Positions 41,127 through 50,925 are shown, counted from the stretch's first letter. The stretch: DNA of 64,000 nt from Rhizobium bangladeshense (GCF_017357245.1 NZ_CP071613.1:124001-188000), one strand, 5' to 3'. Notes: generated from the letters alone by a model not told the origin. Program-made: numbers and translations.

Positions 41127-42454
41127 TATCCCTCGCTTTTCGCCAGGACGGGTTCGAACTGTGCAGTTGCCGTCTTCAGTTCGGTTTCAGGATCGGCGCC
41201 GCCGATCATGTTGGTGAGACCGACGCCATAGATGTCGCGGAACTCGGTGACCGGAATGATGACCGGCAGCGCGAGCTGCGAGATCTTGCCGGAGCCGGCA
41301 ACTGCATCCAGCCATTCACCCGGCATCTTCACGCCTTCGCGGACCTTCGCATCCGCAAGGACGGACTGGCGGAATGGAACGCCGGCGCCGGCCTGCAGCA
41401 GGCGCGCGCCCATTTCATGCGAAATCGCCCACTGGCAGAACAGGTAAGCGGCTTCCTTCTTCTGGCTCGCCGCGACGACGCCGAGCCCGTCGCCGAAGGT
41501 GCCTGCGGCCTGTGCCTTCGGACCCTTCGGCATAACGCCGTAACCGACCTTGCCGACGACGCGCGACTTTTCCGGATTCTCGATCGGCGGCGCAAAACCG
41601 ACGCCATCCAGCCACATGCCGATCTTGCCCTGCAGGAAGGCCGACTGCGCCTCGGCCCAGTTGAAGCCGGAGACGCCGGGAGGGGCGGTCTTGGTCATCA
41701 GTCTCTGATAAAGCTTGGCCGCATCGATCGCTTCCTGCGACGTCGTGCGCAGCTTGCCGTCAGGGCCGAGCGGGCTCGAGCCATAGCCGAGCAGCAACGT
41801 CGTCCAGACCGGCGTGTTGGCGTTCTTCAGACCGCGGGCGACGAAGCCGTAGGTGTTGGTCGAGGGATCTGTCAGCGCCTCCGCCGCAGTTGCCAGTTCT
41901 TCGAAGCTCGTAGGGTAAGCAAGCCCTTTGTTCTCGAACAGCGCCTTGTTCCAATAGATGATCCAGTAGTCGACCGAGAAAGGCAGTGAACGCAGAACGC
42001 CGTCGGAATCCTTGGCGAAGGCCAGGCCGGCTTCGGCGAAATCGCTTTCCACCAGAGACGGGTCCGTCAGAGAGGCGTCCTTGAGGAAGCCGCCGATATC
42101 GGCAAGCCAGCCGCCCTTTTCGAACTGCCGTTTCTGGACGTGGTAACTCATGTGCACGACGTCGAAGCTCGGTTTCCCCGAGCTCAGCTCGATCGTCGTC
42201 TTCTGGCGCTGCTGTTGTTCGGGCGTTGCTTCGGCATTGACCTTGATGCCGGTGAGCTCCTCGAATTCAGACAGGTACTTGGTCAGGATTTCGCTGCGCG
42301 GGCTCTTGACCAGATTTACCTCAAGCGTGGTGCCGGCAAAGCGTTTCCAGTCGACCGCGGCGGCTGCCGGCCGCATGCCGAGCATGCTGCTGGCCCCAAG
42401 AGCGGCTGTGCCGGCCAGAAAGCCGCGCCTGGTCGGGTTGAAGAATGATGGCAT
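41126..42454 (-). CDS. ABC sugar-binding protein (family 1), Tat-exported
   Basis: 442 residues. A twin-arginine signal (TRRGFLAGTAALGASSM, cut near PAAA) and a type 1 extracellular solute-binding fold (TLEVNLVKSPRSEILTKYLS; FEELTGIKVNAEATPEQQQR; GKIGMWLDGVGF; ATAQFEPVLAKSEG). It delivers a sugar or sugar-acid to the two downstream permeases. The start has GGAGGACG. Confidence 0.93.
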   Translation of the reverse strand: MPSFFNPTRRGFLAGTAALGASSMLGMRPAAAAVDWKRFAGTTLEVNLVKSPRSEILTKYLSEFEELTGIKVNAEATPEQQQRQKTTIELSSGKPSFDVVHMSYHVQKRQFEKGGWLADIGGFLKDASLTDPSLVESDFAEAGLAFAKDSDGVLRSLPFSVDYWIIYWNKALFENKGLAYPTSFEELATAAEALTDPSTNTYGFVARGLKNANTPVWTTLLLGYGSSPLGPDGKLRTTSQEAIDAAKLYQRLMTKTAPPGVSGFNWAEAQSAFLQGKIGMWLDGVGFAPPIENPEKSRVVGKVGYGVMPKGPKAQAAGTFGDGLGVVAASQKKEAAYLFCQWAISHEMGARLLQAGAGVPFRQSVLADAKVREGVKMPGEWLDAVAGSGKISQLALPVIIPVTEFRDIYGVGLTNMIGGADPETELKTATAQFEPVLAKSEG

Positions 42455-42508
42455 GTCGTCCTCCTCCTTATGCCGGCGATCTCCTCATCCCCGGCTGTTC
42501 ATTCTCGA

Positions 42509-43186
42509 TTATATCCCGAGCGCACGATCCCTTGCATGATTGATGTGTGCGACAAGGCTGTTGACGGCGTCCTCCGCCGAGCGTCGTTCGATCGCCTCGA
42601 GCACCTTCAGGTGCTCGCCCATGACGGGCCCTACGTGACCGTCGATGCGGAAGCGGTCCTGGCTGATCAGGCGCATCTTGATCGAGTTCACGCGATAGGC
42701 GTTCGAGATGATGGTATTTCCAAGCGCATCGATAAAGGCGTCATGCATGCCCCAGTCGACGGCCTGCGCCCGCAGCTCCAGCTCATGAGATCCGTCGCCG
42801 CTGCGAATGGCGTCGGCGATATCCCGATGCTGCTTCAGGAGCTTTGCGATCGTCTCGTCCGACGCGGACCGGGTGAAGAGCGCGACGGCTTCCTTTTCCA
42901 GGAATACGCGCAGCTGGAAGGCTTCGCGAATGAGGTTGAGATCAATGTGAGCGATCTGCAAACCGCGCTGCGGCACGGTCTTGATCAGCCCTTCGGCTTC
43001 GAGCCGGGGGATGAGCTCGCGGATGGCACCGAGCGGCAGCCCCGTCAGTTCCACGAGGCGGCGTTGCGAAACGAACTGGCCGGGACGCACGTCACGTGCA
43101 AGGAGATGGCGCGTGAAGCTCGCATAGGCCTTTTCCCGCAGTGTCGGCTGCTCCTCCGTTCCGTCCATCGCCTCCTCCACAAACAT
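42509..43186 (-). CDS. GntR-family regulator (FadR/FCD subfamily)
   Basis: 225 residues. HTH region YASFTRHLLARDVRPGQFVS and LVELTGLPLGAIRELIPRLE; FCD effector domain with DWGMHDAFIDALGN, GEHLKVLEAIERRS and HINHARDRALG supplying likely metal-binding residues. It sits between the aldolase and the ABC genes in one operon, so it is probably an autoregulated repressor responding to the pathway substrate. Confidence 0.92.
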   Translation of the reverse strand: MFVEEAMDGTEEQPTLREKAYASFTRHLLARDVRPGQFVSQRRLVELTGLPLGAIRELIPRLEAEGLIKTVPQRGLQIAHIDLNLIREAFQLRVFLEKEAVALFTRSASDETIAKLLKQHRDIADAIRSGDGSHELELRAQAVDWGMHDAFIDALGNTIISNAYRVNSIKMRLISQDRFRIDGHVGPVMGEHLKVLEAIERRSAEDAVNSLVAHINHARDRALGI

Positions 43187-43193
43187 GCCCGAC

Positions 43194-44084
43194 CTATGCG
43201 GCTTTCGAGCGGAAAAGTCTGTCGAAGGCCAGAGCGAGCTGCCCCTGCGCTTCGCCTGAGATCGGAATGAGCGGCGGACGAACCGCGATCCAAGTCTCCT
43301 CCGACGTCGTGCGCGCGACCATCGCCTTCACGGCCGAAATGACGGGATGTTTCAGCAATTCGACCACGAAATCCTCGACGCGGGCGTCGTCCCTGCCCTC
43401 CTCGGCCATGGGCTTGAGTTCGCGTGGCACAAAATTCGCCATGCCCGATATAGCACCCCGGCCGCCGAGCCGCACGGCCTTTGCAAGGTGCCGCTCGTCG
43501 CCGACCAGAATGATGAGATCGCTATGCGCTTTCAGGAGCGCTTCGGTGTAAGGCCAGTCCCCGGAGGAATCCTTCACGCCCATGACGATTTGAGGAAAGG
43601 CGGTCCGCAGCCGGCCGATCAGCGACACGCTCAGCGGCACCATGGTCACCGAAGGAAGATTGTAGACGATGATATCGCGCGCCTTGTCGCCCAGCAGGGC
43701 GAATACGGCGGTAAACCACTGGAAGACGCCGTCGTCGCTGACGTTTTTAAAGTAGGACGGCGGGGCAAGAAGGATATTGCGGGCGCCTAGCGAAAGAGCC
43801 TGACTGGCCTGCATCGCCGCATCCTCGGCGGCATCAACGAGCACGCCGACGATGATGTTGCCAGGCGCAATGCCGGCATCGAGGAAGGCGGCCAAAACAC
43901 GCTCCCGTTCGCCGTTCCCGATGGAAGGGCCTTCACCCGTCGTCCCGAACAGCGTCACGCTGGAGCATCCGGCAGCAAGGCACCGCCGCGCCTGCGCGAT
44001 CATCGCCTCGATCGCAATATTTCCATTCTCGCTGAATGGCGTGGCGAGGGCTACGGAAAGCCCGAATTTTGATGTCAACCTCAT
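43194..44084 (-). CDS. DapA-superfamily aldolase (dihydrodipicolinate synthase/N-acetylneuraminate lyase type)
   Basis: 296 residues forming a TIM barrel. SVTLFGTTGEGPSIGNGERE is the substrate carboxylate loop (GTTGE); the Schiff-base Lys is in QIVMGVKDSSGDW and the catalytic Tyr in DIIVYNLPSVTM. Lys is intact. In a catabolic operon with a sugar kinase and an ABC importer it is more likely a sugar-acid aldolase or dehydratase than the lysine-pathway enzyme. First gene of a six-gene operon running to 38371. Confidence 0.92.
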   Translation of the reverse strand: MRLTSKFGLSVALATPFSENGNIAIEAMIAQARRCLAAGCSSVTLFGTTGEGPSIGNGERERVLAAFLDAGIAPGNIIVGVLVDAAEDAAMQASQALSLGARNILLAPPSYFKNVSDDGVFQWFTAVFALLGDKARDIIVYNLPSVTMVPLSVSLIGRLRTAFPQIVMGVKDSSGDWPYTEALLKAHSDLIILVGDERHLAKAVRLGGRGAISGMANFVPRELKPMAEEGRDDARVEDFVVELLKHPVISAVKAMVARTTSEETWIAVRPPLIPISGEAQGQLALAFDRLFRSKAA

Positions 44085-44426
44085 TCCTCCCAGGTAATTG
44101 GTCAGCAGTAGCAGACTGACATGTTAGTTGTAAAGGGAGGACGCGCGGCAGGAGGCCGATGAGAGTCTTCGCAGTGGCGCGCGCTCTCATCGAACGGTCC
44201 TCAGCCCCCGCAGGATTGTTATCTTCGGCCAAGGCAGAAACCCGGTAGCCGAGCTTGGTACCGATGCAACTAGTGAACAGGGGTTTGACGTGTTCGGCTC
44301 GATTCCGGTGAGGTTCGTCCTCTGTTCGCGCCGCAGCCGAGAAAGGTGTCGCAGGCTTGAGAGTCGATGTCTCAAGCGACACTGGCACCGGTCATTGCAG
44401 CATCCATATGGATTGCGATCCCAGTG
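44085..44426. other. 342-bp intergenic region upstream of the aldolase operon
   Basis: It holds the promoter region of the 44084-to-38371 operon and the 3' end of the LysR gene. The one site I can point to is the near-palindrome at 44116-44127. No frame here has a recognisable product. Confidence 0.5.
44116..44127. promoter_or_regulatory. Candidate GntR operator upstream of the aldolase operon
   Basis: CTGACATGTTAG, where ten of twelve positions are symmetric about ACATGT. It lies 32 bases before the aldolase start. The form is like FadR-type sites; the link to the operon's own GntR is inferred. Confidence 0.35.
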
Positions 44427-45395
44427 CTAGCTCAGCTCCACTGACGTAGCGTTACCCATTTCGTTGATCGGAAAATTCAGCGCGGCCACCGCTTGAAGGA
44501 TCTGGTCTCGCATCCAGCGGTGCGCGAGATCTTCGTCGTAGCGCGAGTGCCAGTAGAGATTGACATCTGGCACCGGCACGTCGATCGGCGGCAAGAAGCA
44601 GCGTAGGCGGAGATTTGTCTTAACCGCATCGGCGAATTGGAGCGGAACGGCAGCTATGTGCGCGCTTTGCGCGATCGCCGACGCAACAGCATGGAAATGC
44701 GGCAAGGCAAGCGTGACCTGACGCTTCAGGCCATGCGTCGCCAGCGCGTCGTCGACCAAACCCCTGAAAGTGCCGTCTATCGAGCGGATCACATGCGGTA
44801 GCGACGAGAAGATTGATAGAGGCATAACCGCTCCTTCCGGAAGGTCTGCGAGTGCAGAATTGTCCGCGGAAGCGATGATGACGAATGGCGAGCGGAACAG
44901 CAGTTCCTTCGATATCCACCCCGGCGTGTCCAAAGGCCGTTCAAGCGCCATATCCACAGCGTTATCCTGTAGCAAGCGGGCGACTTCGCCGCGCGCACTA
45001 TCAAGCAGACGCATCTTCACCGCCGGCGCCTGCATATAGACCTTGTGCGACAGAAAGGGCATGATCAGGGTCGAGAAGAAATCGGCGCCCATCAGCGTGA
45101 ACGTGCGGTCGAGTTCACCCAATTCCAGCCCGCGCACCGTGCGAACCATGCCTTCGATCTCCGCTAAGGCCAGGCGCGCGCGCTCGCCTAATTCCGATGC
45201 CAGCGGCGTCGGCTGCATTTCGCTTCCGTGTCGAACGAACAGGTTGTCATTGAAAACATGCCGCAGGCGGTTGAGCGCCGCGCTTACTGCCGGCTGCGAC
45301 AGCCCAATCCGATCGCCCGCCCGCGTCACGCTTCGCTCGCGCATCAGCGCGTCGAAGACCCGGATCAGGTTGAGATCGAGAGCGTTGAAATTCAT
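44427..45395 (-). CDS. LysR-family regulator (NodD/NahR-like subgroup)
   Basis: 322 residues from the ATG at 45395, chosen because ATGGAGACA nine bases upstream gives a Shine-Dalgarno match and because LysR sequence begins at once (NALDLNLIRVFDALMRERSV; RIGLSQPAVSAALNRLRHVF; FVRHGSEMQPTPLA). The effector domain (TFTLMGADFFSTLIMPFLSH; HSRYDEDLAHRWMRDQI) follows the NahR/NodD pattern. It is divergent from a small cupin gene with 97 bp between and probably controls it. Confidence 0.92.
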   Translation of the reverse strand: MNFNALDLNLIRVFDALMRERSVTRAGDRIGLSQPAVSAALNRLRHVFNDNLFVRHGSEMQPTPLASELGERARLALAEIEGMVRTVRGLELGELDRTFTLMGADFFSTLIMPFLSHKVYMQAPAVKMRLLDSARGEVARLLQDNAVDMALERPLDTPGWISKELLFRSPFVIIASADNSALADLPEGAVMPLSIFSSLPHVIRSIDGTFRGLVDDALATHGLKRQVTLALPHFHAVASAIAQSAHIAAVPLQFADAVKTNLRLRCFLPPIDVPVPDVNLYWHSRYDEDLAHRWMRDQILQAVAALNFPINEMGNATSVELS

Positions 45396-45492
45396 GGCTT
45401 GGATTGTCTCCATAAGATCATTCGATTGGATCAATGCCGAGACGGATCGTACGTCCAGTGCATTCGCAATCGAAATCGTTAGAGGAACGCAC

Positions 45493-45972
45493 ATGAGCAT
45501 GCATATCGATCCCCAGGCAACCGGCAATCTGCTGTGGTTCGGCAATACGGTTGTCTCTGTCAAGCTTTCGAGCCAATCCGGATCGGATGGCATTTCTGTC
45601 ATCGAGCACTGGATGCCCTTTGGCGAGGCGCCACCATTGCACATTCATCAGCGCGAAGATGAGGTGTTTCATATTCTCGGCGGCGTGATGCGCTTCCGGG
45701 TCGGCGACCAGGAGATCACTGCTGGCACAGGCGATACTGTCATGGCGCCCAAAGGCGTGCCGCACGCCTTCCGCGTCGAAAGCACGGAGGGCGCCCACTG
45801 CCTGACGATTATGCAAGGCTCGGACTTCGAGACCATGCTGCGCCAGGCTAGTCGTACCGCGGAAAGGCCAAATCTGCCGGAGGCAATGACGCCAAGCTCC
45901 GAAATGATCGAGAGACTGGTTGCGATCTGTGCGGCCAACAAGATAGATATCGTCGGGCCGCCGGTCTCATGA
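45493..45972 (+). CDS. Single-domain cupin protein
   Basis: 159 residues. Cupin motif 1 is GEAPPLHIHQREDEVFHILG (G...HxH...E) and motif 2 is GDTVMAPKGVPHAFRV, so the 3-His/1-Glu metal site is complete. AGAGGAA precedes the ATG. It is a probable metal-dependent dioxygenase or isomerase of the quercetinase-like kind, or a sensor; the substrate is not known. It faces a LysR gene that likely regulates it. Confidence 0.88.
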   Translation: MSMHIDPQATGNLLWFGNTVVSVKLSSQSGSDGISVIEHWMPFGEAPPLHIHQREDEVFHILGGVMRFRVGDQEITAGTGDTVMAPKGVPHAFRVESTEGAHCLTIMQGSDFETMLRQASRTAERPNLPEAMTPSSEMIERLVAICAANKIDIVGPPVS

Positions 45973-46156
45973 GTGGGTCGCCCATCAGCCCTCCTGGACA
46001 CTCGAAGTTCGCGATAAGTCGACGCGGACTTCAGCCAATGCCGAACGACGGACATTGGCGCGAGAGGACGCTTACGCGTCTTCGGCAAAGTCGCCGTCGG
46101 CGGCACCGGCAATGACCTCGCTGGCGAGGGGCCGTGCAACTGCGCCAGCACCAGGC

Positions 46157-46282
46157 CGATTCCTCGCCGTTTGCAAATTCGGCCGTGGGCTTAAGATCCC
46201 CAAGGGGCTCACACCCTACGAGTTCATCTGCAAAGCATGAGATTCACAGCCCAAACGCTTGATCCTCGATCCGCTCAGAAAG
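46157..46282 (+). pseudogene. C-terminal remnant of an IS481-type transposase
   Basis: The frame reads RFLAVCKFGRGLKIPKGLTP, YEFICKA, stop, DSQPKRLILDPL. The intact family ends in an (N)FxRRLKTLKGLTPYEFICKxW...F.LDPIH pattern. The Trp codon has become TGA (46238-46240). Upstream sequence to 45973 shows no more of the gene and no terminal inverted repeat was found. It marks an old insertion at the end of the sit operon. Confidence 0.75.
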
Positions 46283-46296
46283 TCCGTCCAAAACAG

Positions 46297-47142
46297 CTAA
46301 ACCGTTTCGGTGGCGTCAACTCGGGCGGCCTGACGTGTGGCATGGAGGAAGGCGAGCACGAAAACGATCGAGAGCACGAGCACGATCGTCGGAGCAGGAG
46401 CGCTGTCGATGAAGAAGGAGAGGTAGACACCCGCGAAGGAGCCGGTAACGGCGATGGCGACCGACAGAATGAGCATTGTGCTGAACTTGCGGGTCAGCAG
46501 AAATGCGATGGCGCCCGGGGCGATCAGCATGGCGATCGAAAGGATGATGCCGACCGCCTGCAGGGCGCCGACGATCGTGAGTGAGATCAGAGCAAGCAGT
46601 CCATAATGCAAGACACCGATCCTCAGTCCCACCGCCTTTGCCTGCGTCGGATCGAAAGCATGCAGCAGAAAGTCTTTCCACTTGACGCCGAGAATGCCCG
46701 CGGTGATCGCAGCGATCACGGCCGCCTGCCCAATGTCGCGCCAGGAGACGCCGAGCATGTCCCCGAACAGGATGTGGTCGAGATGCACGTCGGTCTGGAT
46801 TTTAACGTAGAGCACCAGGCCCAATCCGAACATGCCGGAGAAGACGATGCCCATCACGGTGTCCTGCTTGATGCGGCTGTTGTCCTTCAGGAAGCCGGTG
46901 GCGATGGCGCAGAACATGCCGGCCACGAAGGCGCCAACGGCATAGGGAAAGCCGACGATATAGGCGATGACCACGCCGGGAAAGACCGCGTGGCTGATCG
47001 CATCGCCCATCAGCGACCAGCCCTTCAGCACCACGAAGCAGGACAGAAGCGCCATCGGCACGGCGACCAGCATCGAGATCACAAGCGCGTTGACCATGAA
47101 TTCGAACTGGAAAGGCGAAAGCAGCGTATCGATGATACTCAT
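46297..47142 (-). CDS. sitD: Mn2+/Fe2+ ABC transporter permease SitD
   Basis: 281 residues, eight to nine helices of the ABC-3 (MntB/ZnuB) family. Markers are SCFVVLKGWSLMGDAISHAV, FPGVVIAYIVGFPYAVGAFV and LQAVGIILSIAMLIAPGAIA. It overlaps sitC as ATGA. Last gene of sitABCD; works with SitC as the membrane channel. Confidence 0.92.
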   Translation of the reverse strand: MSIIDTLLSPFQFEFMVNALVISMLVAVPMALLSCFVVLKGWSLMGDAISHAVFPGVVIAYIVGFPYAVGAFVAGMFCAIATGFLKDNSRIKQDTVMGIVFSGMFGLGLVLYVKIQTDVHLDHILFGDMLGVSWRDIGQAAVIAAITAGILGVKWKDFLLHAFDPTQAKAVGLRIGVLHYGLLALISLTIVGALQAVGIILSIAMLIAPGAIAFLLTRKFSTMLILSVAIAVTGSFAGVYLSFFIDSAPAPTIVLVLSIVFVLAFLHATRQAARVDATETV

Positions 47143-47999
47143 CGCGCCGCCTCCAGGGCTAGCGCGGCCCTTCGGCGTGCGGCAAGCATTCCGTGCTTCG
47201 GGGCGAAGAAGAAGGCTAGCAGGAAGATCGCTGTCTGCAGCACGACGATGATGCCGCCGGTCGCTCCGTCGAGGAAGTAGCTCGCATAGGCGCCTGCGAA
47301 GCTGGTGATCGAGCCAATCGTGACCGCGATGAGCAGGAGCCGCGGGAAACGATCCGTCAGCAGATAGGCGGTCGCGCCCGGTGTCACCACCATGCAGATG
47401 ACCAGGAACGCGCCGACTGTCTGCAGTGCCGCGACGGTCGAGGCGGAAAGCAGCGTGAAGAACATGATCTTGAGTACGGTCGGATTGAGACCGATCGACC
47501 GGGCATGGTTCTCGTCGAAGAAGGTGACCATCAGGTCCTTCCATTTGACGAGCAGGACGGCCAGCGACAGGAAGCCGATGATCGCGAGCTGGAGCGTATC
47601 CTCGGGTGTGATGGCGAGAATGTTGCCGAGGACGATCGTCTGGATGTTCACAGCCGCCGGCTTCAGCGACACCATGAACAGACCGAGCCCGAAGAAGGAG
47701 GAAAAGATCAGGCCGATGATGGCGTCTTCCTTGAGCTTGGTGCGTTGATTGAGGAAAAGCATGGCGGCGGCGGCAAGCCCGCCGGAAAAGAAGGCGCCGA
47801 TGGAAAAGGGAAGGCCGAGCATATAGGCGCCCGCCACTCCGGGGACGATTGAATGCGAGAGCGCATCGCCGATCAGCGACCAGCCTTTCAGCATCAGGTA
47901 GCAGGAGAGAAAGGCACAGACGCCGCCGACGAGGGCCGAGACCCACATGGCGTTCAGCATGTAGTTGTAGGTGAAGGGTTCGGTGAGAATGGCCGTCAT
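47139..47999 (-). CDS. sitC: Mn2+/Fe2+ ABC transporter permease SitC
   Basis: 286 residues, the same ABC-3 family as SitD ([60 protein letters not shown]). It overlaps sitB and sitD by four bases each, so translation is coupled. Confidence 0.92.
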   Translation of the reverse strand: MTAILTEPFTYNYMLNAMWVSALVGGVCAFLSCYLMLKGWSLIGDALSHSIVPGVAGAYMLGLPFSIGAFFSGGLAAAAMLFLNQRTKLKEDAIIGLIFSSFFGLGLFMVSLKPAAVNIQTIVLGNILAITPEDTLQLAIIGFLSLAVLLVKWKDLMVTFFDENHARSIGLNPTVLKIMFFTLLSASTVAALQTVGAFLVICMVVTPGATAYLLTDRFPRLLLIAVTIGSITSFAGAYASYFLDGATGGIIVVLQTAIFLLAFFFAPKHGMLAARRRAALALEAAR

Positions 48000-48901
48000 T
48001 CCCAGCCTCCGTCTTCCCCGTCCGATGCGCCCGCGGTCGCCTTGCCTTCGCGAAACACCAGGGGCCGTTCGTCGTCGCTGATCAGGCCGATCGATGTCGG
48101 TCTGCCGCTCGGGGCTTGGTTCAGGACGAAATGGCGCAGCACGCCGCCGAATGCCTTCTCCAGGTTTTCCTGGGTGAAGGTCTCGAAGGTCGGGCCATAG
48201 GCGAGTACCGTGCCCTTGATCAGGATGGTCCGGTCGCAGAATTCGGGCACGGAGCCGAGATTATGCGTCGAAACCAGCATCACGCGGCCCTCGTCGCGCA
48301 GTTCGCGAAGCAGCTTGATGATCTGCTCCTCGGTCTTGACGTCCACGCCCGTAAACGGCTCGTCGAGCAGGATCACTTTTCCGTCCTGTGCCAGCGCGCG
48401 GGCGAGGAAGACCCGCTTCTTCTGGCCGCCGGAGAGCTCGCCGATCTGCCGTTTGCGGAATTCGCTCATGTTGACGCGGGCAAGTGCCGCCGCCACCGCC
48501 TGGTGGTCGGCGGCGCTGGGAATACGCATAATGCCCATATGGCCGTAACGACCCATCATCACGACGTCCTCGACCAGAACGGGGAAGTTCCAGTCGACCT
48601 CTTCCGACTGCGGCACATAGGCAACGAGGTTCTTTCGCAGCGCGTCCTTGACCGGCATGCCGAGCACGCGGATATCGCCCTTGGCGAGGCGGATGAAGCC
48701 CATGATTGACTTGAAGAGGGTCGATTTTCCCGAGCCGTTGACGCCGACCAATGCGGTGATCGTGCCGGTGGGGGTGACGAAACTCGCGTCGCGCAATGCC
48801 GTATGGCCGTTGCGATAGGTGACGGTCGCGCCGTCCACCAGAATCCCGGTCCCCTCGAAGCCGGAGTCGACCTGCTTCTGCCGGCCGGGTTGAACACTCA
48901 T
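47996..48901 (-). CDS. sitB: Mn2+/Fe2+ ABC transporter ATPase SitB
   Basis: 301 residues. Walker [14 protein letters not shown]-loop [10 protein letters not shown], signature [15 protein letters not shown], Walker [14 protein letters not shown] and switch His in VSTHNLG are all present. It is the single ATP-hydrolysing subunit driving the SitC/SitD channel. Confidence 0.94.
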   Translation of the reverse strand: MSVQPGRQKQVDSGFEGTGILVDGATVTYRNGHTALRDASFVTPTGTITALVGVNGSGKSTLFKSIMGFIRLAKGDIRVLGMPVKDALRKNLVAYVPQSEEVDWNFPVLVEDVVMMGRYGHMGIMRIPSAADHQAVAAALARVNMSEFRKRQIGELSGGQKKRVFLARALAQDGKVILLDEPFTGVDVKTEEQIIKLLRELRDEGRVMLVSTHNLGSVPEFCDRTILIKGTVLAYGPTFETFTQENLEKAFGGVLRHFVLNQAPSGRPTSIGLISDDERPLVFREGKATAGASDGEDGGWE

Positions 48902-48964
48902 TGAAACACCCCCATGAACACGTGAATCTGGACCCCGCCCGCGGGCGAGGTCCCTGTCGCCTGA

Positions 48965-49879
48965 TCAGGACGAGGACGCCAGGCCCTTGGCGATGGTTTC
49001 CGACGTGACCTTGAGGAGATCGAGATAGGTCGGAACCGGACCATCGGCCTCGCTCAGCGAATCGACGTAAAGAACGCCGCCATATTTGGCGCCTGTCTCA
49101 CGCGCCACCTGTTCGGCAGGCTTGGACGAGATCGTGCTCTCGGAGAAGACGACGGTGATGCCGTTTTTGCGAACGGCGTCAATCACCTTGCGCACCTGCT
49201 GCGGCGTTCCCTGCTGATCCGCATTGATCGGCCACAGGTACAGTTCCTTCAAACCGAAATCGCGGGCAAGGTAGGAGAAGGCGCCTTCGCTCGATACCAG
49301 CCATCGCTTGGCCTCAGGTACGGCGGCAAGCCGTGCCTTGATGGGCTCGACGGTCGCCTTGATCTTCTCCTTGTAAGCCTCGGCATTCGTCTTGTAGATC
49401 GCGGCATTGGCAGGATCGTACTTCACGAAGGCATCGCGGATATTGTCGACATAGATCAGTGCCGCCGCCGGCGACATCCAGGCGTGCGGATTCGGCTTGC
49501 CCTGATAAGGTCCTTCGGCAATGCCCATCGGCTCGACGCCTGTCGAGACCACCACTTCAGGCACGTCCTTCAGGTTCTGGAAGAACTTCTCGAACCAACG
49601 CTCCAGATTGAGGCCGTTCCACAGGACGAGCTGCGCGCCCTGGGCGCGCTGGATATCGCCCGGCGTCGGCTGGTAATTGTGGATCTCGGCGCCGGGCTTG
49701 GTAATGGATTCGACGACAGCCGCGTCACCCGCAACGTTCCTGGCGATGTCGGCGATGACGGTGAATGTCGTTACCGCCTTGAATTTTTCCTGCGCCGACG
49801 CCGGAACGACTGTCAGCACGGCCGCAAACGCCGCTCCCATCATCCCCGTCAGGATCGACCGTCTTACCTTATCGAGCAT
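48965..49879 (-). CDS. sitA: Mn2+/Fe2+ binding protein SitA
   Basis: 304 residues with a Sec signal peptide (cut near VVPASA-QE). It belongs to the cluster A-I metal-binding proteins. Expected ligands are visible: His in EIHNYQPTPGD, His in NPHAWMSPAAAL, Glu in VSSEGAFSYLARDFG, and Asp in VLYVDSLSEADGP, the His2-Glu-Asp set of Mn/Fe binders. First gene of sitABCD with a Mur/Fur-like box 94 bases upstream. Confidence 0.93.
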   Translation of the reverse strand: MLDKVRRSILTGMMGAAFAAVLTVVPASAQEKFKAVTTFTVIADIARNVAGDAAVVESITKPGAEIHNYQPTPGDIQRAQGAQLVLWNGLNLERWFEKFFQNLKDVPEVVVSTGVEPMGIAEGPYQGKPNPHAWMSPAAALIYVDNIRDAFVKYDPANAAIYKTNAEAYKEKIKATVEPIKARLAAVPEAKRWLVSSEGAFSYLARDFGLKELYLWPINADQQGTPQQVRKVIDAVRKNGITVVFSESTISSKPAEQVARETGAKYGGVLYVDSLSEADGPVPTYLDLLKVTSETIAKGLASSS

Positions 49880-49972
49880 GAATATCTCCGGTGCTATTAA
49901 GAGTTAATTGCAGTTGGCGGTTCGAGCCTTCCCCGTGACTCTGCAAAGAGATGACTCCAGTCTTCCATATTC

Positions 49973-49993
49973 TGCAATTGCGAATGAATTGCA
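49973..49993. promoter_or_regulatory. Mur/Fur-type box (manganese-responsive sequence) upstream of sitA
   Basis: TGCAATT (49973-49979) and AATTGCA (49987-49993) are perfect arms seven bases apart. This resembles the TGCAA...TTGCA manganese-responsive sites of rhizobial sitABCD bound by Mur, the Mn-sensing Fur. A further half-site TTAATTGCA is near 49907. The rest of the 317-bp space to 50196 serves the divergent SDR gene and shows no further site. Confidence 0.7.
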
Positions 49994-50196
49994 ATAAAGA
50001 TTTCGCAGTCGGACGCAAAATGATTGCGACGCCGCCCTCAAGATGGTTCTAAATTGGCAGTGACGCGGCTCGATCCTCCGCGCGGACTTTTTTGGATCGA
50101 GATGCGAGCCCCATGATATGCCAATGCAGCCGCGGCACTTTCGACGCGGGGCTATGGCGCGGTAGCGCCTGTTCCCGTGAGAAAAGAGGTTCTGGC

Positions 50197-50925
50197 ATGT
50201 CTGAGCAAAGAGGTTGGCGTATGAAACATGCACTGGTGACGGGTGGCGGTCGCGGCATCGGTCTTGCGGCCGCCCTGGCGCTTCGGGACGCAGGCTATCG
50301 TGTGACGGCGACCGGGATCGATGCCGCCGAAATCGATGCCATGCCGAAGAGGGAAGGACTTGCCGGCGTCGTGCTCGACGTGCGCGATCAGGCCGCCGTC
50401 GAGAGGCTGATCGCTTCCTTCGACAGGCTCGATGGGGTCGTCAACTGCGCCGGCCTCATCCGGCGCGGAGGCGCGGAATTCGATCCCGCCACCTTCGCGG
50501 AGGTCATCGACGTCAATCTCTCGGGCACGATGCGAGTTTGCGTCGCGGCCAAGCCGCTGCTGGCGCGCGAGGGCGGCGCGATCGTCAATACCGCTTCCAT
50601 GCTGTCCTTCTTCGGCGGACCTGCCGTGCCTGCCTACACCGCCAGCAAAGGCGGCATCGCACAGCTCACCAAATCGCTGGCCGTCGCCTGGGCGGCGGAC
50701 AAGATCAGGGTCAACGCCGTGGCGCCCGGCTGGATCGCCACAGAGCTGACCCGTCCCCTCTACGAAGACGCAAGCCGAGCAGAGCCCATCCTGCAGCGCA
50801 CCCCAATGCGCCGCTGGGGCAAACCGGAAGACGTCGCCGGCCCGATCGTCTTCCTGTGCTCGGAAGCGGCCGGCTTCATGACCGGCGTCATCCTGCCAGT
50901 CGATGGCGGCTATGCCGCAGCTTAA
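50197..50925 (+). CDS. Short-chain dehydrogenase/reductase
   Basis: 242 residues. Classical SDR motifs: KHALVTGGGRGIGLAAALAL (TGxxxGxG), VVNCAGL, NTASMLSFFGGPAVPAYTAS with YxxSK (Tyr-Thr-Ala-Ser-Lys) and VAPGWIATELTRP. Starts at 50197 and 50221 both have AAGAGG boxes; the longer is given. It is coupled to a cupin gene 14 bases downstream. The substrate is unknown; the pair is divergent from sitA but unlikely to be functionally tied to it. Confidence 0.92.
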   Translation: MSEQRGWRMKHALVTGGGRGIGLAAALALRDAGYRVTATGIDAAEIDAMPKREGLAGVVLDVRDQAAVERLIASFDRLDGVVNCAGLIRRGGAEFDPATFAEVIDVNLSGTMRVCVAAKPLLAREGGAIVNTASMLSFFGGPAVPAYTASKGGIAQLTKSLAVAWAADKIRVNAVAPGWIATELTRPLYEDASRAEPILQRTPMRRWGKPEDVAGPIVFLCSEAAGFMTGVILPVDGGYAAA

